Part shown: one piece after another, positions 11,401 through 22,200 of the stretch | Layout of the letters: each line of letters opens with the position of its first letter | Position numbering within the stretch: the first letter of the stretch is position 1 | From: Dasyornis broadbenti | Lineage: Eukaryota > Chordata > Aves > Passeriformes > Dasyornithidae | DNA: 64,000 bases | Reading direction: 5' to 3' | NCBI GenBank assembly: GCA_013397935.1 | Contig: VZRN01005382.1 | Coordinates: 212,084 to 276,083, forward strand | Notes under the pieces: generated by a model | Told to the model about the DNA's origin: nothing | What the model saw: only the letters and a program-made list of their open reading frames with translations | The model's database searches: none | Translations under genes and position numbers: made by a program

Positions 11401-14400
11401 TCTGACTTTGTGAAAATCTATATCCTGGTTATAGAACATAATTAAAATGCTTGCAAAATGTTCAAATTAAATAATGTTTGATGGCATGTGTTGATCTCAG
11501 TAATGCTTTGTTTGCAAAAATAAAAGCAGAATCTGCAATTAGTTCAGCGTTCTTCAACTGAAGATAAATTACCTCTTTATATGCAACTCAGTCGCAGAGA
11601 GTAAATGAAAATTGAAAGCTGCAGTACTTGTTTGACTTTGTACCTTCTCCGGGTTTTTACTACAGCTTGTCTGATTATCCCACAAAACTTCACATAAAAA
11701 AATAATAAATTTCTAGCTGTTCCTGCTCAACTGTGTAACCCACATTTCCACGCTCACGGTATTTTCTGAGTATGAATGGGCTTTCAGGTATAAACTTACT
11801 CCAAGTCTTCTTTTCAACAGACATCAGTCTGCATATTTGAATAAGTGTGGTGTGCATGTATTTTATATGTAAAACAAGGTACATATACACACGCACCTCC
11901 CAATACATGTTCCAGCTACACATACAATACACATTGTATAAATAATGTGTGTATGTATTGCGTGTTCATTTAGACTCACAGAATATCCTGAGCTGCGAGC
12001 GACCCACAAGGATCGTGGCGTGCAGCCCCTGGCCCTGCACAGACACCCCAGCAATCCCACCCTGTGCCTGAGAGCATTGTCCAAACGCTCCTGGAGCTCT
12101 GGCAGCCTCAGGACCGTGCCCATTCCCTGGGGAGTCTGGGCAGTGCCCAGCCCCCTCTGGGGGAAGAGTCTTTCCCTGATGGCCAACCTGACCCTGCCCT
12201 GGCACAGCTCCAGCCATTCCCTGGATTCTGTCCCTGGTCACAGGGAGCAGAGATCACTGCTGCCTCTTCACTTCCCCTCATGAGGAAGCTGATTTAGTGT
12301 TTTTTTTACAAATTCAAATTCTTCAACTTATTAATATTAAAATCTCCAACAAATCATGTTCTCTGTGGTTCCTTAGGCCTGACAAGGAATCAGTGTCAGA
12401 CCAGGTGTATAACTTGGCTCCTTGAGTTGCTGTCTTTTGAGTAGTGATGAACTGGGACCCTCCATTCACTGCACACCTCCAACCTGCTTATTGTTTTGAG
12501 GCTTTTTTTTGAAAAACTTTTATGTTGCCTTCCAGAAACCGATGCGATGAGTATCGTGTACACTGTAGAAAAAGGAGTGAGAAGGAACTGGGTGACTGCC
12601 AGCTGGCCCAGCAGGCTCTGAAGGAGATGCTGAAAAAGGAAGAGAAGATGCAGGAGCAGAAGTTGGAAGAGATTTGTGAGAAGGAACTGTTGGCTAAGGA
12701 TCAGGAGGCGGAGCTGAAGGCGCAGGAAGTGGCAGCGCGGATCCGGGAAATGGTGGATGTGCGCGAAGCCCAGGTGGCTGTGCACACTGCTCGCAGAGAG
12801 GAGGCAAAGCAGCTGATCAAAAAGGAGGCTGAATGGCTGGTAATTATCACAGTATTCTGCATTCAGGCATACATTAGAAGGCCCTTCTAATGACAGGCTT
12901 ACTAGACATTTAGACTAATCCATACCTTCTTTGTATCGTCACTGATTCCATTAGTATCTGAGCCTGTCCTGTTATGCTAAGCCTCTTTTCCAGAGCTGTG
13001 GCAAAGGCATTCCCATTTACAGGGGGAAATAAATCTTTGGAAAATCAGCACTCTAAAGGATTTTGGCATTCAGAGTCTCTTAGAGCCATTGTGGGAAATA
13101 GAAGTATTTTGAAGCTTTTGCTGGACATCTTTGTAGTTTTCTGATTTCCTGTTTCCTGCAGGATAGCAGGGTAGTCTTGTTTCCCAGCTAAAATATTAAT
13201 TTTATATATTTTTAAAAACAAATTAGCAAGCAGCACCTAAGCTCTCTGACATATTAGATCTGGCTGCTGTTGAGTGTCGCATCACAGGAGGCATTTGGCT
13301 ACCTTGGCCCACCTGTTTGGCCACTGCCCTCTTTTTTCCATCATCCCTTTCCACCTCTCTTGCTGTAGTTTTGCTGGCATTAGTGGGGCCTGCTAATTCA
13401 GTATTCTGTGTTGACTTTGAGTTATGGGAGACCGTTTAGCTCAGACTCAGTCTTTATTTTGCAGCTATTTACATGTAGATGCTGAATGATCACTCAGGGT
13501 ACTCTGCTAAACACTGGAAGCTGCTGATGGCATCATATATACTTCCCTACTTTATAAAAATGAGCACAGTAATGGATCTAAAGCTCTGAAAATGCTGGCT
13601 TTCACACTGTGGAGTCCTTACTCCAAGCTAGACTGTAATGTTTTGCTTATTTAAAACATGCAGAATAGAGTTATTTTCTTGTAACAACTTCTAAGGCACT
13701 GCCAAACCTGCCAGGCAAAGAATGCTGCTCCTTAACTGGCCTTTTCAGAAAAGCACGATTAGAATAGAAGAGTCTGTAGCTTCCCCTGGAGACAGCTGCC
13801 TCGGGTTCTGTCAAGGTGATACATTTCTGACGAAGTGGTTTAGTCTGTGAAAAAAAATAAAAGCTTTCTTCAAAGGAGAGTTTCTTTATGGAAAATGGGA
13901 TGTAATCTTTTCTCAGCAGAAGAGGGATGTGGCAGATGGCCTCATTACAAGTTTTTCATTGCAGACTGGTAGCCCCTGATCACCAGGAGTTTGATCTGGT
14001 TGAATGGACAGCTGAGTGTCCATGTGCATAAAGGCTTCTCCTGGTTGTTGCAATGAAAATAGAATATTTAGTGAAGGAAAACTCTCAGCTTTGGCATGAT
14101 AGACCATATGTGTGCACCAGAATATCTCAGAAGTGGATGGCAAAGCAGAGACAGCAATTTTTGCATTAGCTGCATTACCTAAATTAGCTGCCTTCCTCCA
14201 TTGTCTTATTTTTCCCTTAAAGAATTGTGATATCTTGTGAGAGTGTTTGACTTCATGTTATCCTGGCTGTAGTTTCATGAGCTTCTGCCATAGCACTTTG
14301 GTCCTGGCTTACAGCGGAGTGGTTGGTAATAATTTCTTTGTACATCTGCAATGTTGTGTTTCCCCGGTGAATAAACTTTCATGGATCTCATCCTTGGTTA

Positions 14401-17400
14401 CTTTCATACAGCTTCACTGATGTCAGAATTCATCCAAAGACATGTGCCAACTCGCTCAGCAGACTGCTAATTATTTCTGCTTTCTTTTCACCTTTACTGT
14501 TCAAAGTATTTTGGATTACTAATTCTGTTCCTCAAATTATATATATATATATATATGTAGAGTTCCAAAGCTGTTTTACCAGCTTCTGGAAGCAAATTTG
14601 ACAGTTCAGGCAGATACAAAGTCAGCTTTGGCTCTGAAAATGGCAAGAATCCATGGGTGCTTTACATCCAGCATAAAAATGGGTGTTCCTCAGGGAGTGC
14701 AGCTTCTGCTTCCATGCTGGGTAGGTCAGACATGCTGTTTATGACAAACCTGCTGATGCATTGTAGAAGACTTATTCACATTACAGAAGGGACATTAATT
14801 TAAAAAGAGGCTAACAAAAAACTGTGTGCCTTCAAGACAGCTGAAGCAGGATTTCTGAGATATTATAATGCTGATGATGGTCACATACTGTGTTATGGTT
14901 ATGTTTCAGAGCAGTTATGCTTGTAGACTTATTCAATTGCAAGATGTCCAAAAATTATGCTTATAAGTTACTTAATGATGGTACTTCTGAATTTTTTGGC
15001 GCTAAATAATCTCAAATATACACATACCTATTTGATCTCAAATATGCATTTCCAATTTGTCACTGTTTCTTTCATAAGAACTCAGTCTTAATGTACATTT
15101 TTCCAATATAAAGTGGAATATAAAGTTCTTTCCAATATGAAGTGGAGTGATTTGAAGCCATGGAAATTCAGTAACTGCCCATCAGAATACAAGGATTCAA
15201 TTACTGAGTTGGTGCAACCTTAAGAGATGCAGTGCTCTTAAAACCCAGCACTGACACAGGACAGAAAATATCTGCGGAAACAGCAGGAACCCATGGCTCT
15301 GTTATTTGTTAGTGCTTATGGCTGTGTATGAACACTTGGATATAGATCACAAGTACTGCAATGATACTGATTTCCCTCAAGAGGTGACTGTCTGTCTGCC
15401 TGAAACATTTGGAAAACATCAGGCACAATACAGTTTTTATATTGACGTGCATGTGGTAATTACAGATAAAAATCCCAAATTCTAATGAGTGATATGCTGA
15501 CATGTGGAGGCTTTAACAGGTCTAGTGGATGACTCTAATTCTGTGTTGTCAGAAAGGCTTTGCTCTTCAATTTTTAAAATTAAACTAACTCTAGCCACCA
15601 CTTAGTTTGAAGTTATGCAGTGATTTTACAAGCTGGCTTCTTATATCCTTGTAGGAAGAAGAGCTGGACCAGTTTAGGAAAGAAAATGAAGAGCTTGAGA
15701 GGAAGAAGCGGCATCAACAGAAGGAATGCAGGGAGATATTGCTCAAAGCAGCAGAGGACAAGAAGAATCGTTTTGATGAAGAAAAAAAAACTCAACTTGC
15801 TGTAGAGAAGATGATCTTGGAAAAAAATTTTCAGGACCCTAATAAGGAATATGAGGAGAAAACAAAAAAAAAAGTAAGGTGTTTGATTGTGAAATCGTGG
15901 GGCAATACCTCATCTAGACTAGTTCTGTGGGCCCCTGAACTGCACAGCAGAACTGAGGACAGACACCAGCCCTTCTCTCTGGACAACATTATTGTTTCCT
16001 CGAATAGCCTGTTGCCTCTCCTCCTGCCAGTGCTCTGCATCTCTGCAGAAGCCCATTAGCTGTTAAAACCACAGCACTTTAAATAATGCTTTGCAATCAG
16101 CAAGGCTACCAGCCTGGATAAATGAAGTGGGGGCTGTCAGGAAATCCTGGAATTTTATCCCTCCCTGCTGATTTTATTGTGTATAAATCACCTGAGCTTT
16201 TTCATCCTTACACTGCACAGACGTAGTTGAGGCTGGAAAACTATTTTTTGTTTCATGGACCTGATTTAGTAAGTATTTGTAACCACAGAAGAAAGGAAAG
16301 ATTTAACTTACTGTAATTAATTAATACTAAAAAATTGTTTTAAATAGTTAATAACTATATATAGATAGCTGCAAACTCTCGTGTTATATTTCTTGGAGAT
16401 GCCATGAATCAGTGGATGTGTCTGTCGTTTCCTGAAGTTAGAACAAGTAGATTGTTCAGCTTTAGCATGCAAATGGGTCTCAGGGTCTTTAAGGCAGATC
16501 AGAGAGCTGCATCCATTGCTCTGCTTGAGGCGTTTGGAAACTCATGTAGGTCAGCAAGGTTGTACCAGCTCAGTGTTAGACCTTGCTGCAGAATTACAAG
16601 AGGTGATATTTATTATATTTATTGGATCCCAAGGCTTCTAATGCAGGTGGAGTAGCCTGGTCAGCTGTGGAAAATCTGTGAAACATGTGTGTTGTAAAAT
16701 CGGTAAAAATGTGTGTGCTGAGCTGCTATGGGGAAAGGGATCACTGTAATTGTTCTGTTCCTACACTGTTGTCTGGCGAGGTAGAGGATTCTGTCCAGCT
16801 CTTCCCTATGGCAGGGCTTGGAATGGAGCTCTGGGCTCCCAGCTCCCACGCTGGCTGTGAACCACCACTTCAGGTTTCAAAAGGCTTTTTTGAACTAATT
16901 TACTCAGCTCTGCAAATGTCTGTGTGTCTGCAGCGAGCGCTGTTAAAGGAGCAGCTTACTTACCTGGATCATCTGGCTGAACAGCTGAGGAAGGAGAAGG
17001 AGCAAGAAAGAGAAGACGAGAAGCTCTTCAAGGAAGAGAATGATCAGGTTTGGACTGAGAAGATTGAGAAAATGAAGCTAGAGAGAGAGGCTCGATTTCA
17101 GCTGCTGAGGGATGTCGTGAACACAAACCAATTGCAGATGGAGGAGAAGTGTAAGTGGTAATAGCTCAAACACACATCTGGGCAGAGGCAGCACAGCACC
17201 CTGCTGCTGGGAGCAGCATCTGGCCCAGCACGCACGGGCTGTGCGATAGAGAGGACAACAACGTGACCCTCCCTGAACCTGTTCCCCAAAATGCACTCCT
17301 ACAGGCATTCCTTACACTCGTTTCCCATTGCTATCACCAGAGCAAAGCCTAGTTAAGTAAGGATTGCATGAGCAAACGGTCACTATTATTAATTATATTA

Positions 17401-19285
17401 TTATGAAGTTCTGAATGTGAAAGCTTTCCGGTTCTGTGTGTCTGAAAAACAAATAGCTGACAATACACTTGCTGTTGCTTGCGTGGCTCTTCAGAAGCAA
17501 CAAAACTCAGCCCTGCTAGCCCGAATGCAGTCTCACTGTCCCTTCAAGCTCAGCAGAGCTGTTACCTTGTAAAAGTATTTTTGGTGTTGTTTTCCAGTGC
17601 GGAAAAAAGCAGAGAGGCAAATAGAAATTGCTGAAGAGAAGAAGGCAATGGCTGAAGCAGTCAGAGAATTCAAACGTGAAGAAGAAGAAAAACGTGCAAG
17701 GTATTTTACGTCATCGATTCATTTTATTGCAGATCAGTCTTTTAAACTTGTGAGCAAGCTGTTTCTCCTTTTCTGATAGCTCTAGAAGCACTGGGTGGAC
17801 TTCTTTCTGTTCAGAGAGGCTTTCCCACCATGCACCTTAACAGTTCCAAACTGCTTGATAGCAGACCTGTAATACTGCAGTTGGTATTAGGTCATTAATT
17901 CTGACCTCAGAAAATAGCGGTACATATCCTTGTTTTGCTCTTTTTGGATGATCATGTGACTTACATCACTCGTATTTATTAAACACATCCCCTCATACTC
18001 TGACCTGTTGTTACGAGCAGCAGAGGTTTGGGGAGGAGGGTTAATGAAAGGTTTGTTTGTTCCTGACCCAGGAGAACGAGTGTGTCCAGGCTCACTGCTA
18101 AACACCCACAGACATGCCTTGAACAGTCCTGCAGCAGCTAACCTGGCTGCACGGGGCTCTCCGTGCCTCACCGTGCCCTGCATGAGGCGATCCTCACACG
18201 CAGTAGCTGAAATGTTCCTCTGGGTGTCATGCAAAGCCTTGGGCAAAGGGCCTTGTCTCACTTCCTCCCCCCTTGTACTCCTGCCCTTTCTCCTCTCTTG
18301 GCCGTGGGATACAAGTATCTCCTTCCCGAGCCGTTATCTGTTGTGCTGTCTGAGGGCTTTGTTGGGAACAATCTCCTGGCTCCGGCAGAAATGTCACCCT
18401 TGTGAAGGAAGCACGCTGGGCTCCAGCTGGGATATGCTCCACTTAGCAGAGACGGCACTCAGCAGTGTCAGGACGGGTTTGTGGAGTTAGTGCTCAAGTC
18501 CTGATACACTGTTGGCATTTAAGTGCCTGTGTGACTCCTGCGCCAGAAGGGCCTGAGCACGTTAAGACTTCCTCTGCTTCTCCAGAGGGGAGTGAAAGCA
18601 GTACATGAATCCTGAGGTGGAATGGCAGATTGATTTCTTCTGACAGCCACTTCCAGGAATATCAGTGCAGCAGGGACTTGTTCTTTTCGGAAGGAGGCTG
18701 AGGATGGGTGTCAGCAGCAGCACTGAGCCCGAGCCAGGGACAGGCTGAGACCCAGCACCCTCATCCTGTGGTTGTGAGGAGCAGGGAAGGCACGCTGATT
18801 ACAAGGAGTTGTTCTTCCTTTGTCTGCTCAAGCACCAGTTTTACAGTTTGCTTTATAGGATACAACAGCGTGCAATTAATTCTCTGAAGAACATAAGCAT
18901 GTAGCATTCGGCTGATATTGGCCATTATTCTTAACACCTAAAAGCAGCTTTGAATAGTCTAAGTTCTTTAGTCTTAGCTCGAATGCTAACAGATTATATA
19001 ATAATAATAAAGTTTATTCTTTTACACACTATTAAAATAACCTATTAATTTGGTATTTCCAGAAAAGCAGAGAAGGCCAAAGAATACCGAGACCAGCTCA
19101 CATCTCAAATTGCCCATCATGAGTGGCTCCAAAAAGCTGAGGAAGAGGAGAGGAAGAAAGAACATGAATCAAATATGGAAGCAGAGAGAGAGTACCAGAA
19201 AAGGGTACAGTTCATTCTGTCAATGCCCAACGAGTCTGTAGTAAAACCCCCCACTACGATTAAAGCACTAATGCCTGACTCTTAA
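2247..19285 (+). CDS. CFAP53: CFAP53 (CCDC11), complete gene, 8 coding exons
   Basis: Coding exons: 2247-2375, 3357-3586, 5807-5983, 12536-12839, 15655-15873, 16934-17150, 17598-17700, 19063-19285. They sum to 1602 nt (533 residues plus stop) and all junctions are GT/AG with matching phase. The product is almost entirely charged coiled coil (Glu/Lys/Arg/Gln rich), typical of the trichohyalin-plectin-homology (TPH) family. Every exon aligns by eye with human CFAP53 as I remember it (about 514 residues), including QQFR-RCxE at the exon 3/4 junction and the C-terminal KVQxxLS-like segment. Known role: a microtubule inner protein of axonemal doublets and a centriolar-satellite component; human loss causes heterotaxy through defective nodal and motile cilia. 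It is longer than human mainly because of an N-terminal extension. No frameshift or internal stop is seen. MYO5B follows about 5.7 kb downstream on the same strand. Confidence 0.95.
2690..2880 (+). repeat. CR1 LINE 3' end, CFAP53 intron 1
   Basis: Sense CR1: aggaatttctccatggaaag, gtccccatctctggaggtgt, ttggactcgggatgatcctg, ending cagtgattctgtgatta. It is close to the copy at 60390-60597. Confidence 0.85.
2985..3325 (-). repeat. CR1 LINE fragment next to CFAP53 exon 2
   Basis: It starts at tttcatagaaccatggaatg and runs through the antisense CR1 body to the ctgtaggcccctgggagg area. Its 5'-truncated end (right side) lies about 30-45 bp before the exon 2 acceptor. Confidence 0.85.
3357..3586 (+). 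CDS. CFAP53: CFAP53 coding exon 2
   Basis: The acceptor is ctcttacag|ctagcc after a strong pyrimidine tract, and the donor is agagag|gtagca. It encodes about residues 44-120, starting LAKPSKKNATEEAIL and ending EEINVRRER. The region is helical and charged, and it corresponds to the segment before the coiled-coil core in human. It ends in phase 2; an alternative acceptor four bases later would shift the frame and is not favoured. A CR1 copy ends only a few tens of bases upstream of the acceptor. Confidence 0.92.
3797..4025 (-). repeat. Two adjacent short CR1 tails, CFAP53 intron 2
   Basis: There are two antisense 3' ends in tandem: actatggaatggtttgggtg (3797 on) and, after about 130 bp, aatcgtagaatcccttggtg (about 3936 on). 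Each is 5' truncated. This is either a nested insertion or a local duplication. Confidence 0.75.
4330..5035 (-). repeat. Older CR1 LINE copy, CFAP53 intron 2
   Basis: A diverged antisense CR1 about 700 bp long with recognisable parts in order: ggagcctcctaaggtcatct, ggagactccaccacctctgt, ctattgctccttgtcctgtc and gagaacagtcccagctttct. The body extends further into the 3' UTR and coding end of CR1 than most copies here, but the frame is broken. Confidence 0.75.
5232..5485 (+). repeat. CR1-like repeat (second subfamily), CFAP53 intron 2
   Basis: It includes ggttcttccctcagaggctg, ctgggcactgcccaggctcc, gggtcccttccagcttagga and a final tctgtgattctgtg. The copy at 11968-12295 is the same family in the opposite orientation. 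The terminal repeat marks it as CR1-derived. Confidence 0.8.
5807..5983 (+). CDS. CFAP53: CFAP53 coding exon 3
   Basis: The acceptor is tcgttacag|gcttcg and the donor is attcag|gtattg. It encodes about residues 120-179, LRDFLEAEESRHF through EKREQQFR. The QQFR end and the KLLREKWEQER segment match the human KLLKEKNEKER/DQQFR positions. The exon begins and ends in phase 2. It is pure coiled coil with no cysteines. Confidence 0.93.
5984..9627. other. CFAP53 intron 3, repeat-poor first part
   Basis: AT-rich intronic sequence. I see no additional exon, RNA gene or recognisable transposon here. Short open frames lack conserved character. Confidence 0.5.
9628..10590 (-). repeat. Long CR1 LINE copy, CFAP53 intron 3
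   Basis: It begins tcatggaatggtttgggttg and extends about 950 bp, the longest recognisable CR1 in the window. Reading the minus strand at about 10409-10440 gives TLSKSANDTELC, which corresponds to the reverse transcriptase KFADDTKL motif with Phe-Ala-Asp-Asp changed to Ser-Ala-Asn-Asp. The enzyme is therefore dead in this copy. The plus strand has a consensus donor, tgtccag|gtgagc, at 9977/9978. Confidence 0.88.
10591..11967. other. CFAP53 intron 3, middle part
   Basis: Intronic sequence without recognised exons or repeats, apart from a CA/TA-rich patch at about 11880-11960. Confidence 0.5.
11968..12295 (-). repeat. CR1-like repeat (second subfamily), CFAP53 intron 3
   Basis: It starts gactcacagaatatcctgag (reversed terminal repeat) and contains ctgtgcctgagagcattgtc, gaccgtgcccattccctggg and tctgggggaagagtctttcc. 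It is the antisense counterpart of 5232-5485. It ends about 240 bp before the exon 4 acceptor. Confidence 0.8.
12536..12839 (+). CDS. CFAP53: CFAP53 coding exon 4
   Basis: The acceptor is gccttccag|aaaccg and the donor is tggctg|gtaatt. This is the largest coding exon, about 101 codons (residues 179-280). It starts NRCDEYRVHC, which matches human ERCEELRVEL, and ends EEAKQLIKKEAEWL. It is heptad-rich coiled coil and part of the TPH region. It follows the 6.5-kb intron 3, which is loaded with CR1. Confidence 0.94.
12840..15654. other. CFAP53 intron 4
   Basis: It holds a short (TA)n microsatellite at about 14538-14556. Nothing else was recognised: no CR1, no RNA gene and no exon. Confidence 0.5.
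15655..15873 (+). CDS. CFAP53: CFAP53 coding exon 5
   Basis: The acceptor is tatccttgtag|gaagaa and the donor is aaaaaa|gtaagg. It encodes 73 residues (281-353), from EEELDQFRKENEELERKKR to EYEEKTKKK, symmetric phase 0. It corresponds to the human segment with KQKAKQETR and ALQDLQEEADKKKQK. The exon has A-runs of 9 (15782-15790) and 10 (15864-15873), the latter touching the donor. The frame stays open through both. Confidence 0.93.
15874..16933. other. CFAP53 intron 5
   Basis: Just over 1 kb with no recognised repeat or gene. Confidence 0.5.
16934..17150 (+). CDS. CFAP53: CFAP53 coding exon 6
   Basis: The acceptor is tgtctgcag|cgagcg and the donor is gaagt|gtaagt, an excellent consensus. 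It encodes about residues 354-425, RALLKEQLTYLDHLAEQLR through NTNQLQMEEK. The section KLEREARFQLLRDVV matches human LRLEKEARRQLVDEV. It ends in phase 1. Coiled coil continues throughout. Confidence 0.94.
17151..19062. other. CFAP53 introns 6 and 7 (exon 7 between them)
   Basis: Intron 6 (17151-17597) and intron 7 (17701-19062) contain no recognised repeat. An open frame at 18008-18490 lies in moderately GC-rich intronic sequence, lacks domain character and is not called. Confidence 0.5.
17598..17700 (+). CDS. CFAP53: CFAP53 coding exon 7
   Basis: The acceptor is gttttccag|tgcgga and the donor is gcaag|gtattt. The short exon encodes about residues 426-459, LRKKAERQIEIAEEKK to EEEEKRAR. It matches the human segment between QEKLQREAKEQ and CEEKENFAR in position and length. 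It is entered in phase 1 and left in phase 2. Confidence 0.92.
19063..19285 (+). CDS. CFAP53: CFAP53 terminal coding exon 8
   Basis: The acceptor is gtatttccag|aaaagc. It encodes about residues 460-533, KAEKAKEYRDQLTSQIAHH to the stop TAA at 19283-19285. The C-terminal segment RVQFILSMPNESVVKPP aligns with human KVQEVLSTHQVLPQNIHP, which supports reading through the weak internal gggtac site at about 19205 to the stop. The final residues (IKALMPDS) differ from the human tail. Confidence 0.9.
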
Positions 19286-22200
19286 GGGCATCACTTACTA
19301 TGATATTTTAGCTCACTCAGCTGCCTTCAAAAACAATTTTTTAGGATGCTTACACCTGACTTGATCTGGAAGAGCTCTCTCCATGATGATACTCAAAACA
19401 CTTAATTGGAAATTACAAGAAACATAGTATTTCAAAGTTTATTTTTCCCCCATTTTTTTTGACAAATCTGATCCAATCCCAAGTGCTTGACATTTTAATT
19501 CAAGAATACTACCTTCTGCAGTGTAGTAGTATGTTATTATGACATGAATAATGCACAGGCATTCTTGAAAATCTACACAGTGGAAATTTGTAGAAAACTT
19601 CCAGCAAACCTTTATTAAAATGCCTTTCAAACTGAAAATGTTTGCAAAATCTGTTTCTTTGTATTTAGATAAAAATTATAAAATTCTGAATGTGTTTTAC
19701 TGTGGGATGGACATTAAAAAGCTGACATTCTTTTGCATAGATTCTGATAGCTGTTGAATGATCTGTGGAATACTGGAGTCCCATGTCTGTGGGTGCTGTG
19801 CTTGGGCAGATAAAGTGTGCAGGGCTGAAGTTAGAGCTGTCTTGTAAAAAGGTTTATTCTCTATAATTTTCATGGCTACTCTGCCTCTCTGGGCTTCCTT
19901 GGATTGCTACCAACGCCACACTCTGAACACACGGAATGGGGGCTGGAGCACCACCACCATTTTAAGACAGAGCAACACAAAATCTGTCTGGATGTCCCCA
20001 GGCAGGTGTTGGGAGGGTTTTAGCAGTGGGGAGCAGGGACACCTCGCTGGCCTCTCCGCTCCCGTGCCAGTGGCCAGACTGCCCTTTGTGCAGGAGGAGC
20101 CGTGGGTGACACGAGGAGCATGGGTGGGAGCGACCCAGCTGCTCCCCACGGTGCTGCCCTTGCCCAGCTCCTTGCTCTGCATTTCATTCGTTTTTCCTCT
20201 GTCCTTTTCACAGCAGGGAAGTGAAGAATCTGTGTAAAACCTCATATCCTTCCTTGCTCACAGACTCCATGGCATTTGGAAATGTTTTATATTCTTTCTT
20301 TCATTTTTCCATTTGAGTCTTTGCTGCTGCTTATCTGCAGCTGTTTCTCTCTCCTTCAGCTTTTCAGCTTCTCCCATCTTTCCTCCAGCTTTTCCACGCT
20401 TTTCTTCTCAAACTCCCACCCCTCATTAACCACTTTCTCTAGCATTTTTGTCCTCCCTACCTTCCTTTTCAGCACTGGCTCCCTGGTGGCAAACCAGGCT
20501 GTGTTTCTGTTGTGTGAGAACATGAATGGATGCACAGAGGTGCCGATGAATGGCTGGGATCAGAGCTCAGGAGCCCCAGATCGCAGACATCACAGAACAA
20601 ATCAGGAATAAACATCCTGCAAAGTTGTTGCATCTTGGTTAAAGCAGACACCAGGCTGACAAACACTTTTTTTCCTGTGGAGAAAAAGGCCAAGTGAAGA
20701 TGTATTAATCTGAAACAGTGTCTGTGGTCTTTGAGCAACCCAGCTAATTCTGGGTGTAAATGGTGGAAGAAACCGGCCCTGCTGAGGGGAAGAGCATTGT
20801 GGTGGGATTTCATTGTTGCTTAGAGATGAAACTTCTGAGTCAGCAGATGGAAGAGACACAAGTCCTCTGGAACTGTCACCGTCCCGACAGGGGACCAGAC
20901 AGACCAGAGCAGTGCCTCTCATGGCTTGTTCCTTGGACCCAAACAGGTCTTGTCCTACAGATACAGAGGGAGGAAACTTCCAGGAAGGTGAAACACCAGG
21001 CTGGGAGAGGGAGGCTGGTAGTTAGGATGTCAAGCCCTTACACGCTGCTTTTCAGCAGCCGTCTCCAAAGCTACACGGAGGACATCAGAGCTGCTCCTCC
21101 AGCTTTGCAGGTGGGAAAGGCCATCCCAGATAAAGGAAACAGTTTCATCAGTCCAGAGTGCTGAGGTAGTCATAGGTCTGTGCTCTCACTACTGAGTCAA
21201 ATTGGCAGAATGATTAAGAGATTAATTTCCTGGTCTGACGCAGACTCCAGGAGTAGCCTGTGCAAGCAATGTAGATTTTTCTTTACTATTGTGACCTCTC
21301 TTTGAAAAATGAAGATAATAGCACATTCAGAATTCTAGGATTAATTAAAGCATGTTATTAAAGGCTGTGACATTTGTTGGGTACACCCGATATGAGAGAT
21401 AAAAAATACCACATTCATGAGCTTTGTGAATTCGAGTCATCCAGAACCATAATAAATCTCCTTTTTTAATAAAATAATAACTCAGAAGAGGTGGTCAGAG
21501 CTATCAAACATTTATAGAGTGTCTGAGCTCCTGCTCCTGGAGGCAAATTTCCTCTGCAATGAACATGAGGTCTGCACAAGATTAAAGATCAGACTGGAAG
21601 AAGTTTGCCTTCAGCAGGAGTGAATTCCCATGGGATAACGGGCAACTAAACTCTTCTGAGAAAAAACTGTTGGTTGATGAACATGTTGCTGGGGCTGAAC
21701 CCTTTGCTGCCAAGTGCTTTGTAGGATTCAGGTTGGTCCAGAAGAACTGGTGATGCTGGGTGGGTCAGAGCCTCCTCGAGAGGCACCTTCTCGCTGCCCC
21801 TCGCAGTCAGGTGAGCGACGCAGTAAGAATGATTTTCTCTGTCAAGACTGAAGGGTTTCCTTAATCCTGTTGATTTCCATTTTCTTCCAGCTCTTTGGAT
21901 GTCCTTGCAGCAAATCTGGGCAAACAGAGCACCAAGCAGAATGTGCTTCAGAGCCTGGTCGTGCCTTTGTCTGCCTCGGGCCAGCGCTCACATTACACTT
22001 CTGACTTCCAGATCACCAGGCAGCAACGAGAAAAATGGATCTGGAGCTGTGGCGTGCAGGTGCCAGGAACCTCAGGAGCGTTATCTGCTGCTGCTGAGTG
22101 TGGCATTTCCTGTCCCAGTGAGCAATCCTTCAGGCAAACCATCTATTAAACCCCAAGCGCAGGGACACAGCTGGTGAGGGAAGCAGCCTGGCCCACGGCT

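Noticed and set aside
19199..19215. Possible donor (agg|gtacag) that would extend CFAP53 to a ninth exon
   Set aside because: The read-through sequence RVQFILSMPNESVVKPP matches the human C-terminal segment, so the stop at 19285 fits better.
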